In this document: in pieces, positions 37,315 to 46,085 of the stretch
Position numbering within the stretch: position 1 is the first letter of the stretch
Layout: every line of letters begins with the position of its first letter
Assembly (NCBI GenBank): GCA_019634415.1
Contig: JAHQVJ010000040.1
Coordinates: 1 to 64,000 of the forward strand
Length of the DNA: 64,000 nucleotides
Direction: 5' to 3'
Source: Myxococcales bacterium
GTDB lineage: Bacteria > Myxococcota_A > UBA796 > GCA-2862545
The notes under the pieces: model-generated
Told to the model about the DNA's origin: nothing
Seen by the model: the letters and a program-made list of their open reading frames with translations, nothing else
The model's database searches: none
Translations under genes and position numbers: made by a program

Positions 37315-38724
37315 CTACCCTCCCGGCGGCGGCGGAGAGGGCTCGGCAGCGCGGCCCAGGGCAGGTGCGCTCACCTCGTCCAGGCGCACCGGGGTGAAGC
37401 CCGCCTCCTGGATGTGACGCTCCACCGATTGCACCTCACGATCCGAGCCCTCGCCCGACAGCACCACGGTGCCGAAGCGGTCGCAGCCCATGCGCAGGCT
37501 GGCCTGGGCCATGCCCAGCCCCTCGGTGGACGGCGAGGCGTCGCAGTGCTCCACGTTGTCGAGCACCAAGCGCGCCATCGCCACGGCGCGCTGGTGATCC
37601 GAGGCGGTGTTCGCCGCAGAGCCGTAGGAGCCAGGCGCGTTCACCGCCCACACCCGCACGCCGCTCACGTCTCCCTTCTCGTCCTGACGCTCGCGCAGCC
37701 CGAGCAGCTGCTCCACCACCGGATCGCCCACGCCCACCACCACGGGGTGTACGCCAGGGGGATCCGCGAACGCATCGGGCGCGCAGGTGGCGTACGACAC
37801 CGACGTTCCGGGATGGCGCATGGTGCGCAGCTCGTGGGCGGTGGCTGCGAGATCTGCCAACGGGGCGTGCTCGTACAGCAGCTCCACCTCCGTGGGCGTG
37901 AGGCGGCTGCCGCCCAGCGCCTTCGCCAGCAGGCTGTCCACCGGCAGGCGTGGATGCGCATCGCGTGGGGGGCCGAACAGCTCCACCCGCTCGCTGCCCA
38001 CCAAGCCCGCCTCGTGGGCCAGCGCCGCGAAGCGCCGAAGCCCCATCAGCGCCTTGTCGTCGAGGTCGTAGCGCAGGCGCTCGCTCAGGTAGACCAGGTC
38101 GCGCCCGGCATAGGTGTGGGGCACGGCCTGCACACCCGCCACGCCGCAGCTCGACAGGTGCTCCACCACCACCGGGTCCAGCTCGGGCGACCCCGCCCAG
38201 ACCGCGAACACGAAGGGCAGACCCGTCCAGGTGTTCCACAGCTCCGCCAGATCGATGCGAACCGACCAGCGCTCGTCCAGCTCCCGGGCGGCATCGCCGA
38301 TCACCAGGGCAGCCACGTCACCACCGGCACCAGCGACCCCCTCGTTGGGCCCCACCGGCTCGATGCGCAGGTCCGGGCGGACCCGCTCGGCCAGCGGCCC
38401 CGCGAGCAGGAGCTGTGCCAGCACCGCCGAGGTGCGGCTGACCCCGTCCAGGCGCACGCAGCGCCACTCCTCCGGGGGCGTCTCCGCCACCAGCAGCACG
38501 GAGTCCACGGGCCCCTCGGAGCCGATGGCCACGCGCGGAACGATGCGGAAGGTGCCATCCGACAGCGCGGCCGCCACCGGCACCAGCGCCACGTCCACCT
38601 CGCCGTCGCGCAGCATGCGCGCCACCTCGGCCGGGTGGGCCATCACCAGCGTGTGCCGATCGATGTCGATCCGATCGGACAGAGGACGGGCGTTGAGGTA
38701 CCCGACGGTTCCAATGCGAGCCAT
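37315..38724 (-). CDS. mqnA: Chorismate dehydratase MqnA fused to a degenerate MqnC-like domain
   Basis: 469 residues, nearly twice the length of MqnA. Residues 1-265 are MqnA, which dehydrates chorismate to 3-[(1-carboxyvinyl)oxy]benzoate (RIGTVGYLNARPL, DVALVPVAA, WNTWTGLPFVFAVW). From about 290 the sequence follows the radical SAM enzyme MqnC: LLAKALGGSRLTPTEVELLYEH and ELRTMRHPGTSVSY at its start, MARLVLDNVEHCDAS, TEGLGMAQASLRMGCDRFG and HIQEAGFTPVRLDEV at its end. The middle, with the CxxxCxxC cluster motif, is replaced by about 70 unrelated residues, so this part cannot be a radical SAM enzyme. One nt separates it from mqnE. Confidence 0.88.
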   Translation of the reverse strand: MARIGTVGYLNARPLSDRIDIDRHTLVMAHPAEVARMLRDGEVDVALVPVAAALSDGTFRIVPRVAIGSEGPVDSVLLVAETPPEEWRCVRLDGVSRTSAVLAQLLLAGPLAERVRPDLRIEPVGPNEGVAGAGGDVAALVIGDAARELDERWSVRIDLAELWNTWTGLPFVFAVWAGSPELDPVVVEHLSSCGVAGVQAVPHTYAGRDLVYLSERLRYDLDDKALMGLRRFAALAHEAGLVGSERVELFGPPRDAHPRLPVDSLLAKALGGSRLTPTEVELLYEHAPLADLAATAHELRTMRHPGTSVSYATCAPDAFADPPGVHPVVVGVGDPVVEQLLGLRERQDEKGDVSGVRVWAVNAPGSYGSAANTASDHQRAVAMARLVLDNVEHCDASPSTEGLGMAQASLRMGCDRFGTVVLSGEGSDREVQSVERHIQEAGFTPVRLDEVSAPALGRAAEPSPPPPGG

Positions 38725-38725
38725 G

Positions 38726-39844
38726 CTACGCCTCCGCCACGACGCGGTAGAGCGTGTCGCGCTCTACGGGAATGCGCCCCGCGCGTCGAATCAGGGCGAC
38801 CAGCTCCGCCCGGGTGAGCTCCTGGGGCGTCTTGGCGCCGGCCATGTGGTAGATGCGCTCCTCCCGCACGGTGCCGTCCAGATCGTCCACCCCGAAGCCC
38901 AGCGACAGCTGCGCCAGCTGCACCCCGAGCATCGGCCAGTAGGCCTTGATGTGCCCGATGTTGTCGAGCATCAGCCGGCTCACGGCCAGGGTCTTCAGGC
39001 TGTCCGCGTCGGTGGGTTCCTGGATCTTGGCCAGCCGGTTGCCCTCGTTGTGGAACTTCAACGGGATGAAGGTCTGAAAGCCCCCCGTCTCGTCCTGCAG
39101 CTCCCGCAGGCGGACCATGTGGTCGATCCGCTCCGCAGGCCGCTCGATGGAGCCGTACAGCATGGTGCAGTTCGAGCGCATGCCCAGCTGGTGAGCCGTG
39201 CGGTGCACCTGCAGCCAGCCCTCGGTGTCCACCTTGTCGTTGCACAGCTTCTTGCGGGCGCGCGCAGCGAAGATCTCCGCTCCGCCCCCCGGCATGCTCC
39301 CGAGCCCGGCGTCGCGCAGGGCCGTGAGCACGTCTGCGTAGGTCATGCTGTACTTCTCGGCGTAGTAGTGGATCTCCACCGCCGTGAAGCCCTTGATGTG
39401 TAGATCCGGCCGCTCCGCCTTCAGCGCCTGTAGCAGATCGGTGTAGTAGGAGAACGGCAGATCGGGGTTCAGCCCGTTGACGATGTGCACCTCGGTCACG
39501 AACTGGTGCCGCAGCGCTCGCAGCCGCCCCACCGCTTCCTCGAGGGACATGGTGTAGGCCGCCGGGTCCCCCGTCTTCAGCCGCGCGAAGCTGCAGAAGA
39601 TGCAGCTCGCCTCGCACACGTTGGTGGCGTTGATGTGCAGGTTGCGGTTGAACCAGGTCAGGTCTCCGTGACGCCGCTCCCGCGCCAGGTTGGCCAGCGC
39701 CCCCACGGCAGCGAGCTCGGAGCTCTCGAGCAGCGTCAGCCCATCGTCGAAGGAGAGACGCTCCGAGGCGAGCACCTTGGCAGCAATGGCCTGCAGTCCC
39801 GCGCGATCCACGGCGCGCTCGGATGCAGGTGACAGCGTGATCAT
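38726..39844 (-). CDS. mqnE: Aminofutalosine synthase
   Basis: 372 residues, standard size. Radical SAM enzyme that joins the MqnA product to SAM-derived adenosine, giving aminodeoxyfutalosine. Motifs: INATNVCEASCIFCSFAR (CxxxCxxC), HIVNGLNPDLPFSYY, GSMPGGGAEIF and the MqnE-type LCNDKVDTEGWL; FIPLKFHNEGNRL and LMLDNIGHIKAYWPMLG follow. A longer frame exists upstream, but ATG 39844 overlaps the ubiX stop (ATGA) and matches the family start. The MqnC homologue that should act later is not in the window except as the degenerate domain downstream. Confidence 0.95.
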   Translation of the reverse strand: MITLSPASERAVDRAGLQAIAAKVLASERLSFDDGLTLLESSELAAVGALANLARERRHGDLTWFNRNLHINATNVCEASCIFCSFARLKTGDPAAYTMSLEEAVGRLRALRHQFVTEVHIVNGLNPDLPFSYYTDLLQALKAERPDLHIKGFTAVEIHYYAEKYSMTYADVLTALRDAGLGSMPGGGAEIFAARARKKLCNDKVDTEGWLQVHRTAHQLGMRSNCTMLYGSIERPAERIDHMVRLRELQDETGGFQTFIPLKFHNEGNRLAKIQEPTDADSLKTLAVSRLMLDNIGHIKAYWPMLGVQLAQLSLGFGVDDLDGTVREERIYHMAGAKTPQELTRAELVALIRRAGRIPVERDTLYRVVAEA

Positions 39845-40452
39845 GACTCCCCCCGGGCCGCGGAACCCAGCAACTTGCCGGTCCACCGCCTCATGAGATC
39901 GTTGGGTACGTCGAGTTGGTCCAGGATCCGAGCCGTGACGGTGTCGAGCAGCTCTTCCGTGGTCTGCGGAGCGCTGTAGAAGCTCGGCGAGGCCGGCATC
40001 ACCATCGCCCCCGCCTCGGTCACCGTCACCATGTTGCGCAGGTGAACCAGGTTGTACGGCGACTCCCGCAGCACCATCACCAGCTTGCGGCGCTCCTTGA
40101 GCATCACGTCGGCCGCGCGGCTGACCAGATCGGTGGACACCCCGTGGGCGATGCGCGCCAGCGTGCCCGCCGAGCACGGCACGATCACCATGGCATCGAA
40201 GCCGGCGGAGCCCGATGCGAAGGGCGCGAGCATGTCGTGGGGCGTGTGGATGGGGAACGGGTAGATCTCGCCCGGATCGAGCCCCACCTCGTCGCCCCAC
40301 ACCAGGCGACCGAACTTGGTGAAGACGACGTGCACGTCGAGCCCCAGCTCATCGGCATGAGCGGCCAGGAAGTCCAGCACTCGCCGAGCGTAGGGCGACC
40401 CCGACGCGCCGGTGACGCCGATGACGATGCGCCGTCGGGAAGGGTCGCTCAC
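39841..40452 (-). CDS. ubiX: UbiX-like flavin prenyltransferase
   Basis: 203 residues. Flavoprotein-fold enzyme that prenylates reduced FMN to make the cofactor of UbiD-type decarboxylases. Motifs: GVTGASGSPYARRVL, the VIVPCSAGTLARIAHG segment, LVMVLRESPYNLVHLRNM, and AGAMVMPASPSFY. In futalosine operons the UbiX/UbiD-like pair (MqnM/MqnL) performs the late decarboxylation; the UbiD partner is not in this window. GTG start is fixed by GTGA overlap with the polyprenyl synthase stop. MqnM would be an equivalent name. Confidence 0.93.
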   Translation of the reverse strand: MSDPSRRRIVIGVTGASGSPYARRVLDFLAAHADELGLDVHVVFTKFGRLVWGDEVGLDPGEIYPFPIHTPHDMLAPFASGSAGFDAMVIVPCSAGTLARIAHGVSTDLVSRAADVMLKERRKLVMVLRESPYNLVHLRNMVTVTEAGAMVMPASPSFYSAPQTTEELLDTVTARILDQLDVPNDLMRRWTGKLLGSAARGES

Positions 40453-41480
40453 AGCGCGCGCTCCACCAGGTAGTCGGCCAGCGCACACAGCGCCTCCGTC
40501 CCCTCGTTGCGCGGCAGCGCATCCAGTGCCTGGACGGCCGCAGCCACCCGGCGACGCGCCTCCTCGAGGGCGTCTTCCAGCGCTCCGCAGGCGCGCACCT
40601 CGGCCATCAGGGCGTGAACCTCCGAGGGGCTCGGCGGTCCCGCCTCCAGTCGGTCCTTGAGGCCCTCGACACGCTCCATCGCGATGAGCAACGGAAGCGT
40701 GACCTTGCGCTCTCGCAGATCGGCACCCGCCTCCTTGCCCGTGCCCTCGGCATAGTCCAGCACGTCGTCGGTGATCTGGAACGCGATTCCGACGCCGCGC
40801 CCGAAGGCCAGCAGCGGCCGAGCCAGATCGTCGCGGTCCGCTGCCCACGCCCCGGCGGCAGCGCACCAGGCGATGAGTGCGGCCGACTTGCGGGCCACCA
40901 CGTCGAGGTACTGATCCACCGTGCACGACAGGTCACCGGCCCGCTGGAGCTGGAGCACCTCCCCCTCGGCCATCTCGGTGACAGTGTGCCCCAAGGCGGT
41001 GACGGCCCGAAACCCACCCTCCTCGGCGGCGAGCAGCACAGACCGCGCCAGGCAGAAGTCGCCAGTGAGCACGGTGACGGCGTTGCCGTACACCCGGTGC
41101 GCCGCGGGGCGCCCGCGACGCGTCACCCCGTCGTCCACCACGTCGTCGTGGAGCAGCGACCCCAGATGGAGCAGCTCGCCCACGCACATCAGCCGCGGCA
41201 GCGGCAGCGTGTGCCCCACTGCACGAGCCCCCAGCGCCGTCAGCGCGGGCCGCAGTCGCTTGCCCCCCGACGCCACCAGGTACCCAGCCACCGCCGGCAC
41301 CGCAGCCACGTCGGTGTGGATGAGGTCCTGGAGCACCGACTCGGCCGCCGCCAGCTCCGCCGCCACCAGCCCGAGTGCGGCACCTGGCCCGCTGATGCGG
41401 GTGCCGGGAGAGCCCGCTTCGATGCCCGCCGGTCGGGTTCGCACGGCTTGACCCCCAGGTAGGGCCGACATCGAAGGCAT
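40449..41480 (-). CDS. Polyprenyl diphosphate synthase
   Basis: 343 residues from the ATG chosen here (MPSMSALPG), 6 nt after GAGGAG; in-frame ATGs at 41486 and 41516 are alternatives. Trans-prenyltransferase with both Asp-rich motifs: LLHDDVVDDGVTRRG (first) and QITDDVLDYAEG (second), then the KVTLPLL segment. It makes the isoprenoid tail used by MqnP. Bulky or small residues before the first motif set chain length; that cannot be read reliably here. First gene of the menaquinone operon and divergent from an outer-membrane candidate gene. Confidence 0.9.
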   Translation of the reverse strand: MPSMSALPGGQAVRTRPAGIEAGSPGTRISGPGAALGLVAAELAAAESVLQDLIHTDVAAVPAVAGYLVASGGKRLRPALTALGARAVGHTLPLPRLMCVGELLHLGSLLHDDVVDDGVTRRGRPAAHRVYGNAVTVLTGDFCLARSVLLAAEEGGFRAVTALGHTVTEMAEGEVLQLQRAGDLSCTVDQYLDVVARKSAALIAWCAAAGAWAADRDDLARPLLAFGRGVGIAFQITDDVLDYAEGTGKEAGADLRERKVTLPLLIAMERVEGLKDRLEAGPPSPSEVHALMAEVRACGALEDALEEARRRVAAAVQALDALPRNEGTEALCALADYLVERAL

Positions 41481-41526
41481 TGACATCTCCTCGCCAGGAG
41501 GAGGCCGTATCCTCACGTCCCCGAAA

Positions 41527-41544
41527 TTTCAATGGGTTTTGAAA
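41527..41544. promoter_or_regulatory. Inverted repeat TTTCAA-N6-TTGAAA, putative operator copy A
   Basis: Perfect 6-bp arms separated by TGGGTT, in the 87-nt gap between the menaquinone operon and the outer-membrane candidate gene. ACTGACG follows 2 nt downstream. The same arrangement recurs at 46033-46050 in front of a GbsR-type regulator. AT-rich against the background. Confidence 0.55.
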
Positions 41545-41567
41545 CCACTGACGAAGGAGGAAGAGAG

Positions 41568-42389
41568 GTGCGAGCAGGATGCTACCGTAGGGTCGGAGGA
41601 CGGTCGGTGCCACCACACTCAGCCTGGCGAACACCCACTGCTGCGCTCGGTCTGTTCGCGCTCTTGCACTGCGGTGCATCGGAGCCCGCCACCGACGTGA
41701 CCATCGGTCTGGGCGCTGGCAGCCACGAGTACACCCGCCCCGCGGCCGGCTGTAGCTCCACCGCCCACCGCAACACCGAGATCGCTTCCTTCGGCAGCAT
41801 CCGGCATCGCACGGCCTCTCGCCTCGTGCTGGAGGGCGGGGTGCTGATCTCTCCTGCCATCGACACCGACAACGCCGACGCCAGCCCCTTCCAGAGCGCC
41901 GGCACCTACGCCCTGACGGGTCGAATCGGCGCAGACTGGCGCTGGGCGGGCTTCACGCTGGGGCCCCAGCTGCTCGTCCATCCGGGGCTCAGCGACTCCG
42001 TCCTCCCTACTCCGTCCGTGGACCTGCGACTCGGCCCCACCCTCGCCTATGCCTGGGGCCGCGCCTTCCCGATGCAGAGCAGCGCACCCGTGGCAGGATT
42101 GCTCCAGGCGGGCTTCGGCACCGAGGGCAGCCTCGGGATGGCCGAGATGGGCTTTCAGGCTCCCACCGCTCGCGCGGGCATCGTGGCCCGCGGCCAGATG
42201 CAGCTCACCCCCCGCTGGCGACTGGGGGCGGAGCTGCTGGTGCACGAGGCTCAGCGCACCTTCCCGGGACCCGATCTCCGGCTGCTGGCGCTCGTCACGT
42301 TCCGCGCCAAGGGGCCGCCGGAGCCACCGTGGCTCCCCACCCCCGAAGCCACCGAGGATGCACCCACCCCTCCTACGCCGACGGAGTGA
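41568..42389 (+). CDS. Candidate outer-membrane beta-barrel protein
   Basis: 273 residues from GTG, 7 nt after GGAGG; an ATG at 41532 lies inside the operator-like repeat and is unlikely. A hydrophobic signal segment (PTAALGLFALLHCGA) follows a basic N-terminus; LLHC is a poor lipobox. The mature part has amphipathic strands ending in aromatic or Leu residues and Gly turns (VTIGLGAGSHEY, TGRIGADWRWAGFTLGPQLLV, GPTLAYAWGRAF, RARWRLGAELLVHEA-like), suggesting a small beta-barrel of 8-12 strands. A Pro/Thr tail closes it. Its end overlaps the convergent ATPase gene by 17 nt. No specific family recognised. Confidence 0.65.
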   Translation: MRAGCYRRVGGRSVPPHSAWRTPTAALGLFALLHCGASEPATDVTIGLGAGSHEYTRPAAGCSSTAHRNTEIASFGSIRHRTASRLVLEGGVLISPAIDTDNADASPFQSAGTYALTGRIGADWRWAGFTLGPQLLVHPGLSDSVLPTPSVDLRLGPTLAYAWGRAFPMQSSAPVAGLLQAGFGTEGSLGMAEMGFQAPTARAGIVARGQMQLTPRWRLGAELLVHEAQRTFPGPDLRLLALVTFRAKGPPEPPWLPTPEATEDAPTPPTPTE

Positions 42390-44736
42390 GGGGCAGCGCC
42401 AACACGGTCGCATCGGGCACCAGCTCCACGAACAGCTGATGGATCCGGGGATGGCAGGTGGTGAGGATCACCTGCTGCTGCTGCGCCACCGTCGACACCA
42501 CCCGAGCGAGGCTCCGCGCACGCTCCGGATCCTGGTTCACCAGGACGTCGTCGAGCAGGATCGGCAGCGGCACGGACTCGGCATGGCGCAGCGCCAACGC
42601 CAGGCGCACGGCCAGGTACATCAGGTCTCGTGTGCCGCGGGAGAGCTGCTGCGGACCCCGCAGCGACCCGTCCTCGGCCTGCGCCAAGAGCTTGCGGCCC
42701 TCGGCCTGCACCCCAATCCATCGCCCCTCGGTGGCCTGCTGCACCAGATCGGAGGCGCGACTCAGCACCGGCGGCTGCTCCTCGGCCACGAAGCGCCCAT
42801 AGGTCTCCTCGAGCAGCTCGCTGGCCAGCTGCAGCTCCGCCATGCGGCGCAGCACGTGCTCGCGCTCGTCGTCCACGGCCGCCAGCTCCGAGCTCGCCTC
42901 GATCACGCGGCTGGAGCGCTCGATTCCTCGGATCCGGTCCGCCAGCGAGCCGAGCTGCTGCTGAAGGGACTCGCCAGCCTGATCGAGGTCGCGGCCCTCC
43001 TCGTCTACCTGTGCCAGCAGCTGCTCGATGGAGGTGTCTTGGGTGAGGGATCCGAGGTTGGCGGTGTGCTCCTCGCGCTCCGAAGCGAGGCGCTCGAGCT
43101 GACGCTCCACCTCCACCAGCTCGGTGCCCCAGGAGGCCAGCTGCTCCAGATCGTCGAGCCAAGCGCGCGCAGGCTCAGTCAGCGCCACCGCCGCCGCACT
43201 CCCGCGAGGGGCGGGCCTCCCCGCCACACGGCTCACCACGGCGGCTTCGGCCACCCACTCCCGCAGCGGACCGTCGAGGACCTCCACCTCACGCTCGGCC
43301 GCCACCGCCCGATCCAACTGCTCGAAGGCCACCGGGATCCTCCGGCACAGCAGCTCGAGGGTGGTCGGATCCTCGGGCAGGGGCACGGGCTGCTCCGTCA
43401 CCGCATGAGCGAGCCGCTGCTCCGCCTGCCGAGCGCGCTCCGCCCACAGCTGCTGCGCGATGGCTGCAGCCTGCACCCGCTGCCCAGATGCGCGCACGCT
43501 CACCCACAGCAGCGCCGCCAACAGAATCGCCGCAAGGCCCGCCAGCACGGCGCCCGCTACCCACTCCGCCAAGCCGAAGGCCACCAGCGAAGCCACCACC
43601 GCGAGCACCGCCACCACCGCCAAGGGCCACGTCACAGACGGAGTCGCGCGGGATTCCGGGACCGCGACCTGCTCCGACGACTCGTCGGTGCGAATGCGGA
43701 GCACGTCCTGCGCCAACGCACCGAGCCGAGCCCAGGGCACGTCGCGCCCCGACGTGAGTAGCTCACGATCCCAGCGACCGGGCTGCCGCTCCAGGATGGC
43801 GTCGAGACGAGCGTCGACCTCCGCCACCGCCTCCCTGGCCCCCGCCAACGACGCTGCGCGACGCTGCATCCCCTCGGCGCTCGCCAACCAGCGACGCACC
43901 TGCGGCGCGTCGTCGCTGTCGGTGCTGGCCCAGCGCTGCCGCACCTCGTCGATGGAGGAGCGCAGCACCCCCCGCCGCCTCGTGGGCTCCGCCACGCGCT
44001 GGGCGACCGCCCGAAGCGACTGCTGCACCACCTGCGCCTGCGCCAAGCGCATTCGCTGCGCCTGGAGGGTGCCGCGCTTTCGCTCCAGCTCGGCCAGCTC
44101 GGCTCGCAGCCCCTCCCGCTGCGCGACGAGCTGCGGCAACGCCTCGGCCTCGGCTCGCGCCTGGCCGAGCTGCGCCACCACCTCGGCGCGGCGCTCCTTG
44201 AGTGCCTGCAGTGCCCCGCCCGAGCGCGACCCCAGCCCCAGCTTGCGCAGCTGCTCGCGCCATGACTTCAGCACGGCGGTGGCATCTGCCCGGCGACCCG
44301 ACACCGAGCTCGCGAAGAGCCGCTTCTGCAGCGCCTGGTCGTGCAGGGCCTCGAGCTGGCTCAGGTCGCTCGGCGCGCAGGCGAACACGGCGTCGAACGC
44401 GGTCCGGTCAACGAAGCCGATCTGCGCCGCCAGCTCGGAATCCTCCACCGGCAGCCCGTCGCGCACCAGCGACAGCTCGTTGCGAATGCGCTCCACGCGG
44501 AGCGGTCCGGCCGCACCGTGCAGTGTGAGGGAGCCCCCAAGCCTCCCCCCCGCCAGCGCCTCGTCGGCGGGCACCGAGCGCCTCGGGCTCTTGCCGAAGA
44601 GCACGTAGCGGACGAATCGCACCAAGGTGCTCTTGCCCGAGCCGTTGGGGCCCACCACCAAGGTGAGCTGCTCACCCAGGGGCAGCCGCACGTCGTGAAA
44701 GGGCCCGAATCCCTCGATCTGCAGCTCGGTGATCAC
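42373..44736 (-). CDS. SbcC/RecN-like AAA ATPase, YhaN type
   Basis: 787 residues. N-terminal ATP-binding half with Walker A GPNGSGKS (29-36) after the signature start MITELQIEGFGPF; long helical/coiled-coil middle (AEALPQLVAQREGLRAEL and similar); two hydrophobic helices near 370-425 (WPLAVVAVLAVVASLVAF; VLAGLAAILLAALLWVSV) that would anchor the coiled coil in a membrane, as in YhaN-like proteins. The C-terminal half has the ABC-type signature LSRGTRDLMYLAVRLALAL and Walker B PILLDDVLVN. With the overlapping phosphoesterase it should form an Mre11/Rad50-like nuclease complex in DNA repair. Confidence 0.88.
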   Translation of the reverse strand: MITELQIEGFGPFHDVRLPLGEQLTLVVGPNGSGKSTLVRFVRYVLFGKSPRRSVPADEALAGGRLGGSLTLHGAAGPLRVERIRNELSLVRDGLPVEDSELAAQIGFVDRTAFDAVFACAPSDLSQLEALHDQALQKRLFASSVSGRRADATAVLKSWREQLRKLGLGSRSGGALQALKERRAEVVAQLGQARAEAEALPQLVAQREGLRAELAELERKRGTLQAQRMRLAQAQVVQQSLRAVAQRVAEPTRRRGVLRSSIDEVRQRWASTDSDDAPQVRRWLASAEGMQRRAASLAGAREAVAEVDARLDAILERQPGRWDRELLTSGRDVPWARLGALAQDVLRIRTDESSEQVAVPESRATPSVTWPLAVVAVLAVVASLVAFGLAEWVAGAVLAGLAAILLAALLWVSVRASGQRVQAAAIAQQLWAERARQAEQRLAHAVTEQPVPLPEDPTTLELLCRRIPVAFEQLDRAVAAEREVEVLDGPLREWVAEAAVVSRVAGRPAPRGSAAAVALTEPARAWLDDLEQLASWGTELVEVERQLERLASEREEHTANLGSLTQDTSIEQLLAQVDEEGRDLDQAGESLQQQLGSLADRIRGIERSSRVIEASSELAAVDDEREHVLRRMAELQLASELLEETYGRFVAEEQPPVLSRASDLVQQATEGRWIGVQAEGRKLLAQAEDGSLRGPQQLSRGTRDLMYLAVRLALALRHAESVPLPILLDDVLVNQDPERARSLARVVSTVAQQQQVILTTCHPRIHQLFVELVPDATVLALPLTPSA

Positions 44737-45989
44737 CGGCCATCCTCCGCCTCGACGTCGTGCACGGCGTCCACCGCACGGTGCAGGGCCCGCTGCATCA
44801 GCGCGCGGAGGTCCTCGACGGACAGCTCCTCGGCAAAGCTCCGCAGCACCGCATGCCCGGCCAGTCGCTCCCGCACATCGGCCCAGTCGTCTGCGCGCTG
44901 GATCAGCGCGCCCGCCAGGGTGGGGCCCTTCGCGACCAGCTCCAGATCCACCGCTGACCGCACGTCCACCCGCACGTCCATCCAGCGCACACCATCACCG
45001 CTGCGGTCGGTCAGCATGCGCAGCCACTCCTCGACGGGCACGTCGCGGAGGCCTCGGTAGTCGACGGACGATCCGGAGATCTCGGCCCTGAGCAGGCGTA
45101 CCACCCCCTCCGGCTCCGGAGCCCCCGCCACCAACGCCGCGACCACCGCGTCGAGATCGGCCAGACCTGCCACATCGCACGCGACTCGGTGAAAGGCGAT
45201 CGGCGCCACGGGGAGCGCCTCGACCACCAGCGCATCGGGCGGGCCCTGCACGAAGAGCGCGCCCCGCACGCCCTCCTCGCCGAAGCTCCGACCTTGGAGG
45301 TTGCCGGGGAACGCCACCAAGGGGTGCCGGCTCAGCACCCGCTGATCGTGCACGTGCCCCAGCGCCCAGTAGTGGAAGGGCTGCGCCACGAGGTCCGCCA
45401 CCGTGCACGGGCTGTACGGGTGCTCGCCGCCGTGGGCGTCCAGCTCCGTGTGCAGCATGGCCACGTGCAGGCCGGGCCCCTGGGGCTCGGGATAGCCAGC
45501 GGCGAGGTTCTCGAAGACCTTCTTCTGTGGGTAGGACCGTCCCGTGATGGAGACCGGACCCGCATCGGTGGAGAGCCGGACCGTCTCGGCAGCGTCGGAC
45601 GCCAACAGGTGGGTGCGCTCCGGCCAGACCCGCACGGCGGTGTAGCCCTCGTCGAGGGGATCGTGGTTGCCGTGAAGCAGCACCAGGTGGATCCCCGCCG
45701 CATCGAGGCGCTCGGCTGCACGCCGCAGCGCTACCTGAGCGCGAGCTCCCCGCCGCAAGCCATCGTAGACGTCGCCCGCCACCACGACGAAGTGGCAAGA
45801 ACGCTCGATGGCCTCGTCGACGAGGCGCCGAAGCGCCGTGAGGCTCGCATCCCTCAGCTGCTGCGCCAGGTCGGGATCGCGTCGACCCAGCCCGCGGAAG
45901 GGACTGTCGAGGTGCAAGTCGGCGGCATGGACGAAGCGGTACGTGGCGAGCCTCGGTCTATGTGTGGAAGTAGCCACACACGAGACCAA
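44733..45989 (-). CDS. SbcD/YhaO-type metallophosphoesterase (DNA repair nuclease)
   Basis: 418 residues at most. Calcineurin-type phosphoesterase motifs: HAADLHLDSPF, VVAGDVYDG, LLHGNHDP, MLHTELDAHGGEHPY and ALGHVHDQRV, all of the di-metal ligands of the Mre11 family. Nuclease partner of the overlapping ATPase (ATGA). The N-terminal 17 residues are not conserved; the start shown is a TTG, and a GTG four codons later (45977) is equally possible because neither has a good ribosome site. It is divergent from the GbsR-type regulator and near operator copy B. Confidence 0.9.
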   Translation of the reverse strand: MVSCVATSTHRPRLATYRFVHAADLHLDSPFRGLGRRDPDLAQQLRDASLTALRRLVDEAIERSCHFVVVAGDVYDGLRRGARAQVALRRAAERLDAAGIHLVLLHGNHDPLDEGYTAVRVWPERTHLLASDAAETVRLSTDAGPVSITGRSYPQKKVFENLAAGYPEPQGPGLHVAMLHTELDAHGGEHPYSPCTVADLVAQPFHYWALGHVHDQRVLSRHPLVAFPGNLQGRSFGEEGVRGALFVQGPPDALVVEALPVAPIAFHRVACDVAGLADLDAVVAALVAGAPEPEGVVRLLRAEISGSSVDYRGLRDVPVEEWLRMLTDRSGDGVRWMDVRVDVRSAVDLELVAKGPTLAGALIQRADDWADVRERLAGHAVLRSFAEELSVEDLRALMQRALHRAVDAVHDVEAEDGR

Positions 45990-46032
45990 AATCGGACCGT
46001 GAGATCACCAAGGGCACGACGTCGGGCGCCAA

Positions 46033-46050
46033 ATTCAATACCTTTTGAAA
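46033..46050. promoter_or_regulatory. Inverted repeat ATTCAA-N6-TTGAAA, putative operator copy B
   Basis: Five-base perfect arms (TTCAA / TTGAA) with spacer TACCTT, 36 nt before the regulator ATG and 44 nt before the divergent nuclease gene. As in copy A, ACTGACG follows 2 nt downstream, and TTCAAT and TTTTGAAA match at the same spacing. Position suggests autoregulation. Confidence 0.55.
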
Positions 46051-46085
46051 GAACTGACGGCCCTTGCCGCCCCCGAAGGTTAGCC

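Noticed and set aside
41539..41544. TTGAAA as a sigma-70 -35 box (also at 46045)
   Set aside because: No -10-like hexamer lies 16-18 nt downstream in either copy; a symmetrical protein-binding site explains the pattern better.
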